Positions 32,371 to 45,367 of a DNA stretch of 64,000 nucleotides are shown here, in pieces. Every line of letters begins with the position of its first letter. Within the stretch, counting starts at the first letter, position 1. Position numbers and translations under genes: made by a program. The notes under the pieces were generated by a model that was not told the DNA's origin, did not search any database, and saw only the letters and a program-made list of their open reading frames with translations. Source of the DNA: Monosporascus cannonballus (Eukaryota > Ascomycota > Sordariomycetes > Xylariales); assembly GCA_004154925.1 (NCBI GenBank), contig QJNS01000051.1, forward strand, positions 1-64,000, written 5' to 3'.

Positions 32371-34229
32371 AGGAAAATTTTGTTACGTTGTAGATATTTT
32401 AAAGGCGTTTTCATGTACATTTTGTAAGGTAAGTTGGTATTTATAAAGGCGTTTATAACGTTATATTATTTAAGCATTAGGTCGAATTTAACCGTAATAG
32501 CGATTAAAATTCGAAACGATTTTCCAGCGAAGATAATTGGGTATGTATTATTATAGGCGGTTTTAAGTTATTAATTATTTCGTACGATAAAACTGGCTTT
32601 GTATTTTTGGAATTAGTTATATTTATTAAATTTATAAACGTATACTTATATATATTTTAAAACCTGTTTTCCTTTAGCAGAAAACCGATTAACGGCCTCC
32701 CAGGATCGCATTTTTTATAGCTTTATAAGTAAGCCTTTTCGGCTTTACGGAATATCTTCTTTAACGGGTATATATTTAGTTTTTTATGTCCTTACGGTGG
32801 TGGCGGTAAGTTACGTTTATATACCCGGTCCTATGACTTATATACCTTTTTGTCTGCTGAAATATTATTATTTTTTCGATTAGGGTGGTATGTATTTCGG
32901 GTAATTAATTTCCTTAAATTTCCGCAGCTTACCGGCCGGTTATCGTACGTACTTATAAAAGGAGTTAAACGTTTTGTATTAAATGCGGCTTCCTATACTT
33001 TATATTCGTTTCGGATAATATTTTCTTGGTACGGAATATACGGGGAGCTTACGTTTACAACCCGTGGGGTGCTTTCGTTTTTTATTGTTATTTTGGGTTA
33101 AATAATATGAGAAAAACTTAATGTTATTTTTATTTTTTCCTTCGGCGTAATGATCGTAATAGTTATTAGGGTAGAAGCTGGTGGCGGTAATGGTCCAAAG
33201 GACGAAAATAATTCGAACATAACGGTCGTATAAGGATAATTAATCCTTTACGAATAGGGTTGTTTTTTCTTATTCCGTACGTATTTTACGTTAGTACCTT
33301 TTTACAATTATTTTTCTTATTTAGCCGGTAATTAAATTATCCTATTTAGCTTTTTATTTTTTTTATGTATGAATTAAATAATTATTGTTTTTATTAGGTA
33401 TTTTTACTTAGCGGAATAACTTTTGTAGCTTTTTTTTATAATATGCAAAAGGTTATCTTTTAGGTTTTTAATATTACTTAAAAAAGTGGTTTTTTATTAA
33501 ATTATATATTTCGAATAAGAATAACCTTATTAATTAATAGGTTTTAAATTTTGTAGATATTCATTAATCGGTAATTAATAAAGTAATTAATTTATATTTT
33601 AAGATTTAACTCTTAAAATCTTTATTTTTTCTTTGTGGCGGTAATTATCATAACGTAAGCTATATAACCGTATATTTGTAAGTAAGCTTGTTAAAGCTTT
33701 CGATTAAGTATTATAATGCCGTTTTTGTATACTAGGTAAATATAATAAATTTCGTATAAGTTTTGCCAAAAACATGCGTATTTGGGAGTACGATTATATA
33801 GGTACATTGCCGCTTTGAAAATATATACGATTAAAAACGAAAATAACTTAACGCTATTTCGTATCGTAATTGTTTTTTCCTTAATTACACCCCTTGAATA
33901 TTTGGTATCCCCGTTCTAAGCCTGGGTATATCATGTTAAAAGTTTAAGTCTAATATTAAAAGGAGGTAATTAAAATATATCTCGAAGTTAATAATTTTTT
34001 AGGGTTTCATTATTACATTTGATTATTTATGGAAGAATTTTATTTTGATTTTTTAAGATTTTTAAAAAATGTCGAAACGTTATAATTAATATATTTTGCT
34101 TTCAGTTTTTAAAGTAAATATCCTAAATAAAACCTAAATATTTATCGGTAACAAACATAACGTATCTATATCTTTTGAGGTCTTTTTTAAAGTTTGTAAA
34201 ATCGATAGCAATTCTTTATCCTAATCGGG

Positions 34230-34420
34230 ATACTTCTTTTTTTGGCTTGCGGCATATTAACTTTTTAGCCTTTGATTTACTACATATTTAGCATTCGATT
34301 ACTATAAAACCTTTTAAACGAACTTTTTTCGTATAAGATTATAACTAAGCAATTATTTCGGGTCCTGGATATATTAATTTTAGGTACCATATAGTGCCGT
34401 TACCGATTTGTAATAATTTC
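34230..34420 (-). pseudogene. copia integrase zinc-binding region of C2, decayed
   Basis: Minus strand at about 34263-34297 reads VIEC, a stop, ICSKSKAK, matching the 'C..C...K' end of the copia integrase HHCC domain ('CevCi.sK..k'). It lies between gag and RT. The catalytic core should follow toward about 33.4-34.1 kb; I did not pick out its three acidic residues. Confidence 0.75.
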
Positions 34421-36025
34421 GCTATCTACGAATTAATATTTTATTTATAAATTAGTAAAATTATATAAATAATTATTACACGAATATTTTCGATAACGAA
34501 TTAATCAAATTTATTTATTAACATAATAATTACCTAATTATATTTATTTTAAATAAAATTATTAGTTTTTCGGTTTTCTTATTAATAACCTTTTTTCCGG
34601 AACTGCCGGAAAAATACCTGATTATATACGAAATTTTCGTAATATATTACGTCGCACAAACGTAATGCTTTCGTGCCGCTAAGGCTTCGAAAAATTATAT
34701 TAATCTTTCCGTACCCTTTAATCGGGACAAAACTATTACTTACGTATATCCCGTTACTTTATACGGTAAATTTAAAATTTAGAAATTTAATAATTAAATT
34801 TAAGATATATATCGTAAACCTTAAATCCAAAATAATTAAATTCCTTAAAAAATAAAAACAAGTACTTATAGCGTTACATTAATCAATAATTAAAAAATAT
34901 ATCAATATTCGTCGCACCTCCGTTAAAAGTTAATCTATTTTTTATATAATAAGTTTTTTTATAATTTTTGATAAACGGTCGATTTTTTCTTTAAAAACTT
35001 ATCGGTAGAAACTTATCCTTAAACATATATTATTACTTTATCCTTAAAACGGAAATTTTTTAAGGTTTTCCAAAAAAAAATATATAATAACTAATCAAAT
35101 ACGCTTTATAACGGATACCTTATACGTTTCATTTTTAACGCTTTCGCTTAATACCGTTTCGGTCTGTATAAAAACCTTTACGGCTACCTTATTTCAGCCT
35201 ACGGCTTAAAATTTTTTTTCGCAGTTAAAGGTTAATATTCTTAGGATTTTCCTAATTACAATCGTCCTAACTAAAAAAGTTTGTAAATATTCCGTAAAAT
35301 ATTAAAAACGCTACCTTAATATTTCGTAATATAAATATAAGATAAGCCATAACCTAATAATCCAAAAAATTGGCTGCCGCTTTTTGGAAACTAATCGTAC
35401 CGTTATCGATTTCGGCCTTTTTTACCATCTAGAAAATAATAATCCATATCCTAATTATAAGGGCTAATATTATACATAGGTCGTTAACCTATATAATCGT
35501 CGTTTTCATTTCTGGAATACCATATTATTATTCTAAGACTATAATCTTTTACTATTGTACGATTTATTCGTTTAACTTTTTACCAAACTTTAAAACTTAC
35601 TTTAACGTTTCGCAATATTTTTATTAAGTATTAATTAGAAATTTACTGTTATATACCTTGCCGGATTCGCCCAAGTTAACGTATTATTTTCGTAAATTTT
35701 TTCCTGAAAAAAAACTAATCTCTTTAATTGTTAAAAATACCGACTTTAAGATCTATTTCGTAAAATCGTTAATGTTCTTACGGAAAATGTCGTACTTCCG
35801 ATTTTTATAACTATACGCCGTAAAGTCCTAATTATAGGCTTATCTGCCTTCGGTCGTTATCTTAAGGGTATTCGTTAAGTAATTAATATAATCGATTTCT
35901 TCGATAGCTCCTCCGGAAAATATAAATATAAACGAAAAATTACTTAAAGTATTAGTTCGTATCGTATGGCAGATTTATCTCTTTGGGTAAGAAGCTATAT
36001 TGGGTTTTATTGGTCTAACAAATTA

Positions 36026-36160
36026 CTAAAAGTTCTGATCAAAATCTATATAATCCCAAATATCAAGCGCGTATGCTTTAAATTGGAATTCGCCTTTAAT
36101 GCAATCCCAGTCCTTAGGTCCTTTATAAATAACGGAAGACGTTAACGGTACGGTCGCCAT
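36026..36160 (-). pseudogene. copia gag N-terminus of C2
   Basis: The minus-strand ATG at 36158-36160 opens a frame reading MATVPLTSSVIYKGP followed by KDWDCIKGEFQFKAYALDIW and DYIDFDQNF. This matches the start of copia gag proteins ('i..L.g.eNw..W...i...a...glW.yid'). The upstream in-frame codons (to 36220) lie in the leader, and MAT is the better start because C3 keeps the same ATG at 4617-4619. About 45 codons survive before the first stop. Gag forms the particle in which reverse transcription occurs. Confidence 0.85.
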
Positions 36161-36269
36161 TATTATTATTGGTATATTTCGATAATTATAATTAATATAT
36201 AATTTATATCGTTTTAGCAATAGTTGATCAATTGATATATGCCTTAATTAAGCGAATAAGACTTTTAAT

Positions 36270-36432
36270 TATCAGATATAAGGGATATTAGTTATGTATA
36301 TATTCTTTTTTAGTTGCAGGTGCTCTAGAACGCATACTGCATTTTAAGATGATCTAGTTCCGGAATATATATGTTCCGATCAGAGGAAATCTTCCGTGTA
36401 TGGGGTGCTAGAGCACCCCCTGTTAGCCGACA
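36270..36432 (-). repeat. 5' LTR of copia C2
   Basis: Start TATCAGATATAAGG (TG changed to TA) and preserved end GCCGACA. GGGGTGCT/AGCACCCC (36402-36419) forms a perfect 8-bp hairpin with a two-base loop; the matching site in the other LTR has one change. Confidence 0.9.
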
Positions 36433-36437
36433 CCTAT

Positions 36438-36556
36438 TATAATATAACCTGTTTATCGGTACTAATCAGTAAAAAATCTCGCGCCGTTCATTTAATTCTT
36501 ATTTAAAGGTTTAAATTAATAATCATAAAACCAAATAAAGTGGATAAAAGTTTATA
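36438..36556. other. Short spacer between copia C2 and the pogo element
   Basis: Roughly 120 bases of AT-rich DNA with no recognisable feature. Confidence 0.5.
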
Positions 36557-36558
36557 TA

Positions 36559-36604
36559 TAAGGCGACCCCCCCACCAACGCCCTATTCCCTTAACGCGCC
36601 ACCT
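36559..36604 (+). repeat. Left terminal inverted repeat of the pogo element
   Basis: Pairs with 38452-38497 over about 45 bases. Reads ...CCAACGCCCTATTCCC... where the other end (complement) reads ...CCAACGCCCCATCCCC..., so three of the visible differences are C-to-T. Confidence 0.9.
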
Positions 36605-36914
36605 ATTTTTGAAGCCATCGCCATAACAACTTTTCTATATAAATAACAATATTTTAACAATTATTTAATTAATTAATTCCGTATTAAGTAAAGCGTATAA
36701 TAATGTAATCCATTTTCATTTCGTTATTTTCTTTACTTTCGGGAGGTTCGTTTTGTTATTAATTTTGCTAAGTGACGGTAGAGCCTTCTTTCGTAAGGGC
36801 CTTTAACCTTATTTTTATTTCCTTAACCGAGATTATTTTTACGAAATCATTTTTTGGTTTGGGCTATACCTTTTTGCATACTTTGGGTTTCGCTTTTTTA
36901 ACGGCTATAATTAA

Positions 36915-38360
36915 TTAATTATTGCTAATTTCGGCGGCTATGAACTTGGTGGTTTTATCGTTAATGGCCTTAGCGAACTTACGGAATAAAAGGCGTACGG
37001 TAGGATTCCCGTACGTTGGATTAACCTTTACTAAGGATTTTTCGAGCCGGGTTAATTCCTTAAATAATTTGGGCGTTTTGATATTTAAAGCAGTTATTTG
37101 GGCTAAGAAATTAAGGCGTTTTAGGATACGAATCAATTTTGGGACGGATATATTCTTTTTCGCTTTTCCTACCTTAACGTATTTATTATTTAATATTTTG
37201 GCCTTTTTAATAAAACGTAAACTTATTATTTTTTAATTATTTATAATATATTTTAAGGTTATTATAACTTTTTTTATGTTTGCGAAAACGCCTTAAAAAA
37301 GTTGGTTTTATTAGTAATTTCGGAAATTTGCTTATAATAACGTTCCCGGAATTAATAACGAAACCTTTGTTTTAAGATGGCAAATATACCCATATTAAAA
37401 GGTTGGAAAATATGGGAAACGGAAGTAAATAAGAAAATAATATATATCTTATTTTAAAAATACGTTTATATAAATTTTTCGGTAATATAATTATTATGGC
37501 CGTCGATTATTAATAACTTTTATTTATCCGGGTTTTCGGATTTAATATAAGAAAGAAAAATTTCGTAAAATTATTTTAATCCGATTTCGGTATTCGTCTA
37601 GCCGTTTTCTAACGTAATAAAATATTAGGTTTCGTATACTTTATCGTCCGAATTAGGAAATTATTATTGTTATACGTTAAAACCGTAAAAAATTACAAAA
37701 GGTAATAACGAACGCCTGTTAGTATTAATATAAATAATTATAATAATTTATCTTTTCTTAAACGCATCTTTTAAACAAATACATTTTTTAAAGTTTTTTC
37801 CGAAGACAAAAATGTTTTTACTTATGCTTTTTATTATACCTATTTCGTTCGTGTTATATCGGTTTTTTTATTTAATAACCTTAATTTCCCGTATGGCGAA
37901 ACGACCGAATAAGATATTAATAGAATTTAAAGAGGTATTATTTATACATTTATAATTAATTACCTTACCCTTAAAAATGTTAATTTTAGGATGGTAACGT
38001 AAAAATCGGGCTACTTAACCTTTTTTTTAAGCATTTAAGGTTACCGCTATTAATTAAGAGGCGTTATGGGTATAAGCGGAATCGCTTATAGGGTGGCGCA
38101 TAGCCTAATTGACCCTGTACGATAACCTAATAGGTTAAAGCTTTTTTCCTGGATTGGTAATAGTTTTTAACGAGTTTTATTAGCCTTTTTTTTCGTTGGT
38201 ACACCTTGGATACGGCGTGATATATATCGTTTATTAACCTGGTAGCCCTTGAAAGCTAAATGTCAGGATTTTTTACGTTTTACCTTTTTAATCGTTCGCG
38301 CCGTACGGAATTAAGCCGAAAGCTGGATATAGTTCGAAAGCGCAGATTCTGGGGGAAAAG
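36915..38360 (-). pseudogene. pogo/Fot1 (DDE_1) transposase, decayed
   Basis: N-terminal part (about 38300-38150) reads IYHAVSKVYQRKKRLIKL, fitting the helix-turn-helix DNA-binding region, followed by LLINSGNLKCLKKR, which resembles the CENP-B-type 'g...vgknW...f..R' domain. At 37835-37860 NTNEIGII matches the catalytic 'NmDEtGi.iG', with Asp changed to Asn. Downstream come IIIYINTN and RSLLPFVIFYGFNV ('tvi.cisA.G..lPPlviFkG'), then SDDKVYET. Near the end, 36915-37136 is a 73-codon open stretch with TPKLFKELTRLEKSLVK, resembling the C-terminal 'TP....el......i'. An overlapping plus-strand open stretch is a shadow. The protein would cut and paste the element between its inverted repeats. Confidence 0.88.
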
Positions 38361-38451
38361 AAGATAAATTTTTTAATTTTTCAATATGGTGTTAAGAAGC
38401 TTTTTATAGGGAAAGAAATCAGTAAGTGGATTAACGCGTAACGCGGTTATG

Positions 38452-38497
38452 GGGTGGCGCGTTGAGGGGATGGGGCGTTGGTGGGGGGGTCGCCTTA
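38452..38497 (-). repeat. Right terminal inverted repeat of the pogo element
   Basis: GGTGGCGCGTTGAGGGGATG... ending CGCCTTA, followed by the TA duplication. This end keeps its cytosine-rich complement intact and probably represents the unmutated form. Confidence 0.9.
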
Positions 38498-38677
38498 TAC
38501 ATGAATTTATTAAATAACTTTTTAAATATGTATGTTAGGGATTTACGTAATCTATGTGGTTTAGTTGAACTTTTCAAATTACTTAAATTATTTAAAAGAC
38601 TTTAAAATTTTTGTATAACGGTTGCACCTATTACGGCTGCGCCACTAAGGTAAAAGATTAATGAAAGGATCGCAGTT

Positions 38678-39057
38678 TGTTACTATCTATCAGGTCTAGG
38701 TCTGCGAAAACGGTCGTAATTACAAGGATAAGACAAGTCACCGAATAAATTACGTGAAAAGTAATTTTTAATATACTCCTAATTATTAAAGACAAACTAT
38801 AATTACCAAAAATTCTAATTACGGTAAACGACGTAGTTTAAATAACTAATAAAATAATAAGAAATTGTGTATACGTTTATTAATTTCAAAATTTAAATAA
38901 TAATAACATATAATATTAATTCGTTATTTAAAACACCTTTGGTATTACGATATCTAAAAGGTTACAATATTTATTGTTTAAATTGTTACGATATCCTTCT
39001 TAACAAAAACTCGTATGACCCAGATTTAATAATTGCTTAAATTAATGAGCCGTTATA
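38678..39057 (+). repeat. 5' LTR of G6 (LTR-B)
   Basis: Starts TGTTACTATCTATCAGG and ends GAGCCGTTATA (consensus CCGTTACA). It aligns with 44992-45367; both copies are AT-shifted compared with the solo LTR at 28641. Confidence 0.87.
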
Positions 39058-41854
39058 TATTACACGTTTCTATTTAATCGTATCGACAAACCTTAAGCAC
39101 TATTATTAAGGCTATAGTTCCCAGTGTTTTGTCGATTTCGAGGTTTCTAATAATAACATAAGTTTAAACGACGAAAAGTAGCAACTCCGTTTAATTAATA
39201 AGAAGGTTCTTCGATATCTAAGGTTTTAAAACGAACGCTTTACTTACCTTAAAGAGGAAAACGCCAAACTTGTTATTTGTTTTAAAAAACAACCTAAAAG
39301 TAAAATAAAACACCGATATTAAACAGCCTTTTAAGACAAATCCAGTTGTTTAGTGGAATTTTATTAAAGAATTACACAAGGTTTTAAAGTTTCTTAAGCC
39401 GGAATTATTTAATATTATCTTGGTAAAACTGCAGTTATTCCTTATATAATGTCGAATGTAATCTGGCAATTGCCTTTCAATTTATGACGTTTATTTACAA
39501 ATAAAATTTGCAGTTAAACTCTTTCTGGAACGCGCGGTTATTTAATTCGAACTTATTATAACGAAATATATTACCTTATTATCCCAATGATAAAACCATC
39601 CAACAATGTAAATAAATAACAATTACAAATAATATAAGTAGAAATTAATGAAGGCTTTAGGATTGGTAAATGAAAAAATAAAGGCCGAAATACAAATTTA
39701 ATAATTGCGTTGAAAGAAATAGACAATTATTTACCGCAGTACGATTATATATCTGGCATTAATGTTAAATTAAGGATGAGAAATATTACTGGCTAAGTTG
39801 TTTGATAGCTTGAAAAAAAAGGGTTTAATAATAACATTTTAAATTTAAATAACCGGAGGTTTTATTACATTGTATCACTTTGATAATTAAGGTTGATAAT
39901 AGAGAGTACATCGAACGTATAATCAACGTTAGAAATAAGTACCATAATAAATTTCAATATAACATTAATATTTTCCTATATAATCTTATGTCGAATAATG
40001 CTGTATTAAGATTTATAGAACCCGGAGTTATATATTAGAAGAATTAAAATTAACGTCAATATTAGAATTATAAGAAAAAAGCATATAAGGATTACAAACA
40101 GTCTTGACCCAAAAAATCGTAACAAAATTATGAGTTATTAATATTTAAAAAGTAACTCCAAAAATGAAAGAATTAACGAAAAAACTGCTAAATTAAAACG
40201 AAGTTGGTACAATATAAGGCAATTATGGCAGGAAGCTCGACATGAAATATAAAAAGTTAAGAAAATAGCCCGGAAGCCGGTAAGAAAATAATAATAAGTT
40301 TTCAAAGAATAATTAAAGGAATATCAAAAATAAAAAAAGATGTTTGACTTAGAATTCCAGATCAATATCACAAAATATACATTATATATTATGGACGATA
40401 GAAATATCACGTATAAAATATCTGTAAAAGGTTATATGCTAACGCATCAAACGTAAAAACAAAAAAATTGATTTTCTTAAGCAGATCTGGAAAAATATGA
40501 TAAATAAACTGTAATATCAATATTTTCGAATTATTAACCCATAAAACGCAATCGACAATCAAATAACCTTATAAAATTAACTAAAAGGTAAGTAATATCG
40601 ACAGAGAACGCTTTTCGATTTTTAAAATTAGTACAATTATCAAATTGTAAAACAATTATTTGAACGCATCGTAAAAACACAATTTTAAAAGGTCTATATA
40701 AACACTTATTTTTAGATAATATTAACTATAAAAGTCCAAAGAAGTTAAGGTCTAAAAAAGAAATATAAATAATGTATTTAAAATTTCTACTAGAAGGGAA
40801 AACGATTCAAAACAATTAGTAAAACGTTATACGTTCAACGAAAAATATTTTAATTTGATAAAATATGGAATTAGAAATTAAATACAGAAGCGTGATAGGA
40901 CTTAAACTAAATATGCTGGAAAAAACAATAAAAATACTAATTTATCCTGCTTTACACGACAATAAAAACAAGGGTTAAAATTTTCGAAAAATATTATAAT
41001 AGCTTTATTCTTAAACATTTACGAAATAAAACGTATTAATATAGCGTCAAAATGATTTACGAAACTTGAATCGAAAATTATATTATATTAACCATAATTC
41101 ATTAATTTAAACTATGGTAAACATACAACGTAAAACTTTGTATAATTATAAAGACCGAAAATAATGATTGGGTGTATAATAATAAAACAAGTTCTTGACG
41201 AAATTAATTACTTCGAAATCTTAATATAAGGATTTTACCAAATTCTTAATTTCGATATCGTTTTATTTCAGAATTACGAAATAATCTTAAAATACTACAA
41301 ATATATTACGACCAAATTTTGTTTACTCAAAGTATTAATTAGCTTAGGTTCGTTATATGCAACCTGAATAAATAAAAGATGTTTAGAGTATAATATTTGA
41401 TGGGCAATAATAACTAATATGAACCTAAATGCACAATAAATACCTTTTTATTTAAAAGAATAAAGTATACAGGAAATAAGAGTTCAAAAATACAGCGTAT
41501 TATATTCACTGTTAAAATAAAACGCAAGTAGTTAAATAACGATTTAAGATAATAATATGTAAAGTGGAACGATTTAATTTATATATTACAATAATATTAT
41601 TGATATAAAGCTTCTGCAATAATCGAACATAATATCAAATTAATAGAATCTAGCGAATAAAATTACCAAAGAAATTTTAAAAAAGATTAATCTGTAACAC
41701 TTTATCTTATTTATAATTTTAATGAAAACCAATTACGAATTTTTAAGAAAATATGGGAACGCCGGTTATGAAAAAAGAATAAACTTAACTTTTAATCGCA
41801 TTATTAAAATGTGGCATATTTTTCTAATTTGAAAAAAATATTACATTACCACTT

Positions 41855-42425
41855 AGAATTGATTACCGATAATTAAACGATATTATCATTAAATTATAAA
41901 TATTATTACTTTTAATTATTAAAGTAAAAAAACAGCGTTAAAGGTTTTAAATAATTTGTAATATTTTTGGTCGAAAATATATATAACTTTACCAAAATAA
42001 AGAAAATATAAAAATCGATTTTTATAAGGAAATACGAATTATTTAGGTGCAGAATGATATTAATAAAAGTTCCCGATATATTAATTTTTATTTAAAGAAT
42101 AATAAATTATATATAACGCTAGTATTTCGTCGTTTTTGTTATATATTTCCTTAGCAACGGTTTTATTTATATGAAAATGAAAAGCGTGTATGCAAAATAC
42201 ATTTAGGAATATATTTATATTTTATAAATTTTTAAATTATTAATTAACGTAAAAAAATTGATTTTACAAATGAAATATAAAATCCTTCATATGTTGTATT
42301 ACGTTAAGCTATATAAAACTATATCTAACAAAATTGCTATAATTACTTAGAAAACAATATTAAGGTTAATTAAAGCAATATAAATATGTTTCCGATTTGC
42401 GAATTTTTATAAGAGATTTATACTC
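41855..42425 (+). pseudogene. gypsy reverse transcriptase of G6, decayed
   Basis: At 41855-41893 the plus strand reads RIDYR, a stop, LNDIIIK, matching 'r.DYRqLNdiTiK'. Near 42393-42425 it reads RFANFYKRFI, matching 'FLGFaNFYRrFI' of the connection domain, preceded by a KTILRLIKAI segment ('.p.svk.vQ'). The catalytic YLDD box between them was not recovered in frame. Element H carries the same two motifs about 600 bases apart, which supports the assignment. Confidence 0.88.
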
Positions 42426-42699
42426 CATTTTAATAATATTATATTATTTTTAATTATTTTAATAACGATAATTTAAAGGTCTACTATGAACCATTTTTAA
42501 CAAGTTTCAAGAATATAATTATTAAGACATAAAAATTAAATATAAACAATTTAATAAGTTTAATTAAATTAAAAGCCCATCTTTAAAATTGTACGTTAAA
42601 CGTAATAATTAGATAGAAAAACCATCAAGACAAATTACATCGGACCTTAATTTTATCGAATAAATTAAAAGATAAGGAAATTTAATTACGTTATTTCAA

Positions 42700-42920
42700 A
42701 TTAGAAATTCGTAGTTATTAATATAGTTTTTCGAACATTGAAATATTTCCTTAAAGAGAACCTGTATTCTTTCAAAGTTTATGCGAATTTTTAAACTTTT
42801 AACCATTTTATTATATTTAAAAAAGTTATTGAATAGAATTTACAAAACCTAAATAAATAGCAAATTTCGATTTCATTATCAATTATAAAGAGGACTTAAA
42901 AAAGAAAGAACGAATCCGGT
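42700..42920 (+). pseudogene. gypsy RNase H of G6, decayed
   Basis: At 42863-42919 the plus strand reads NFDFIINYKEDLKKKERIR, matching 'FdFkIiYR.G..N.rADaLSR'. Stop-broken sequence upstream (about 42770-42860) fits the preceding 'TDHknL.hF...k.l' region in shifting frames. Confidence 0.75.
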
Positions 42921-44975
42921 AAGTACACCACGAAATTTCGAAAGAAATTCGATTAAAATTCAATGAATGCTTTACTACATTGTTGAAAAACGATATTAAT
43001 ATTTACCACAAATTACGCCGATACAAACTATGATACACGATATATAATAAAATATTAAAAAATATGAAAACAATATATTACCAAATAAGATATTACAGAT
43101 ATCACAGCTTTGAAAAGATTTTAAATAAATTTAAAATGTAATATATATAAATATTAATTATAAAGAAATTTAAATATCGATAAAAGCATAAAATAAGGTT
43201 AATATATTTCATAATTTACCAGAAAACACGATAATATAACTTTTGTAATAAAGGCAAGATGTCTCCAACGAAATGATATTGAGAGTTCTAATTATTATTA
43301 ATTTTTTAAAAAAAATCAAATTTGATTCTTATAAATATTATTAATAAGTGTTCTTTATTTGAAAATCTTATATTAAATAATTATTGCGATAATATTTTCT
43401 CAATAATCGCAACATTTATAAAACTTTCTTATTTTTTATATTGTAAAAAAGAATTAATCAAAAATAAATCACATATATTTTTTATAAAAATGTTTTTAAT
43501 ATATGTGTATTATTCTACGAAGTTATTTCTATTTAAGAAAATATATATATTTCAAATATTTTGCTAATTATTATATTATAGATCGGTTTAGATAAGAATT
43601 TACTTAAAGTATGTAACCTTTAAACGCATAATTAAATAAGCTGGTTAAATTAAATATTAAAAACGTATTTAACCTTGGGCATAAATTTCGAATAAAATAA
43701 ATAATTTAATAATTACTTATTATGTAATATGTTTATAACATTAATTATTATATAACTATTAAAACAACTTTTAATACAGGCAAATTTTGATTTAATATTA
43801 AATATTTATAAAATTAGATGTAACGAATTTATGAGCCTTAAAGTAAGAATTTTATCAAAGCATTTTAAATTATTATACTAAAAATAAGAAACATTAAATT
43901 GAAGTTCGTATGCAATGAGATAAATACATCTTATTAAAACTGTTAAAGTAATTAAATTTTGAAATGAAAAATAGGTTTGCCTTATTATCAATAATATTTA
44001 AATAAAAGAACCATGTAGAAAATTCCATTTTGAGTATAACATTTTCAATAAAATTATTAAAAGCCTTTTGAAAATAATTATTAATGAAGATTCTTCTTTA
44101 AAATTGAACTTCATTAGATTCTTTATATTACTTTATGTAATTTAATAACAAATATTATTAGAATTTATGAGAAATAAAACAAAACAACAGTAAAAAACTA
44201 AATTTTCATCGCAATAGAAAACGGATTTTTTTAACATTTAATTAATTGGACAAATTATATAAATTTGAAAATCCCTTGCAAATATATAACCAACCTAATT
44301 AACGTTTACCACTTATTAAAAACCTTTATTAACAAAAACGAAATGATTAAAAATATTTTCCTGTTAAAATGGGCGGGATATTAATGCGATAAACAAAAAC
44401 TAAATAATTTAAATAAAATGGCGGTTTCCGTTAATATAATAAGAATAGCTTTATCGGTAACTTATTTTGTTTTCCGTTAGACCTTTCCAATTTATTCAAA
44501 AAATAAAAATGACGTTATATTATAACGCTTTTGGAACGAAATAAGCTTTTCTGGTGCCGTAATCAGATAAATTACGCCAAAACTTTATTTATTTTTTTAA
44601 TACCGACCTTAGATTTTAAGTTCAAGTTTCTAAAAATCCAATAAACGTTTTCCTGACAAAACTTGCTTAAGTTTAAAACCTTAATACTTGAGATAAATAT
44701 TCAGTAAAAAAATCATCAGATATTTGTCCTGTTGCAAAATCGCCGGTATACCATATGTCCTAACAGCGCAACATACTTTCTATTATTTTGCATTATATTC
44801 TTTTCGAAATATATTTAAAATAAGATGTAAATTTACAATCAGATTTTCGAAACTGTTATTAGATTAATATTATAAGCTATGAGAAACTGAGTTTATGACA
44901 AATTTTAAAGATAAAGGAAACTATACTAAAAGAAAAATTACTGACAAAAAAAGAAAAATCTTAAATCAAGCTTCC

Positions 44976-45367
44976 GAGAAAAAGAAAAAGATATTATAAT
45001 ATTATAAGACTAAGTTAGAGAAAACTGTTATAACGATAAAGATAAAACTATTTATTTTATAAGTTATATAATAAATAATTATTAATATATTCGGATTTAT
45101 TAACTAAAATCATAATTATCAAAACTTGTACTGATTATAAGCAATATAATTGGTAATAATGAATAAAATAATACGAAATTAAATATACCTTTATTATTTT
45201 CACAATTTTTATAACAACTTATAATAATAATTCCTCCGCAAAACGACTTTGGCATTACGAGACGTAACAAATTTCTATATACATTGTTTAGCTTTCTACG
45301 ATATATCTGCAAATATAAAACCGTACGACATAGGTTTAGTAGTTGGTTAAACTACCTAGCCGTTACA
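44976..45367 (+). repeat. Polypurine tract and 3' LTR of G6 (LTR-B)
   Basis: The tract GAGAAAAAGAAAAAGA (44976-44991) abuts the LTR, which starts TATTATAATATTATAAG at 44992 and ends CCGTTACA at 45367. CAGTT follows as the target duplication. Confidence 0.9.

Larger units (their letters stand above)
30942..36432 (-). mobile_element. Complete copia element C2
   Basis: Two LTRs of 163 bp each, 30942-31104 and 36270-36432, bound a 5.2-kb interior, and the 5-bp duplication CCTAT flanks the element exactly (30937-30941 and 36433-36437). On the minus strand the order is gag start (36160), integrase (about 34.3 kb), reverse transcriptase (about 32.2-32.4 kb), RNase H and pol C-terminus (about 31.3 kb). 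Integrase before RT is the diagnostic copia order. All frames are broken by stops at expected Trp, Gln and Arg codons. C3 (3315-4883) is a truncated relative. Confidence 0.93.
36559..38497 (-). mobile_element. pogo/Fot1-type DNA transposon
   Basis: The 1939-bp element has long inverted ends: TAAGGCGACCCCCCCACC... at 36559-36604 and its complement at 38452-38497. TA on both sides (36557-36558 and 38498-38499) is the target duplication expected for Tc1/mariner/pogo elements. The interior on the minus strand holds a decayed DDE_1-type transposase. About 1.9 kb is the usual size for Fot1/pogo elements. The left inverted repeat differs from the right at several sites by C-to-T changes, showing RIP in the ends. 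Confidence 0.92.
38678..45367 (+). mobile_element. Complete gypsy element G6 (LTR-B family)
   Basis: 5' LTR 38678-39057 and 3' LTR 44992-45367 are the same LTR-B in the same orientation, and CAGTT flanks the element exactly (38673-38677 and 45368-45372). Plus-strand domains are RT (41855-42425), RNase H (about 42700-42920) and, by position, integrase (about 43-44.5 kb). Gag and protease should occupy 39.1-41.6 kb; repeated stops hide their motifs. The 6.69-kb length is close to the 6.85 kb inferred for G2 after removal of its nested insertions. G6 shows which parts H and G1 have lost. Confidence 0.92.

Noticed and set aside
32850..33101. 83-codon open stretch on the plus strand
   Set aside because: It is antisense to copia C2 between integrase and RT; no similarity was recognised.
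36922..37236. 104-codon open stretch on the plus strand, the longest in the window
   Set aside because: It is the complement of the pogo transposase C-terminus; the minus-strand reading fits a transposase and its position in the element, and this one fits nothing.
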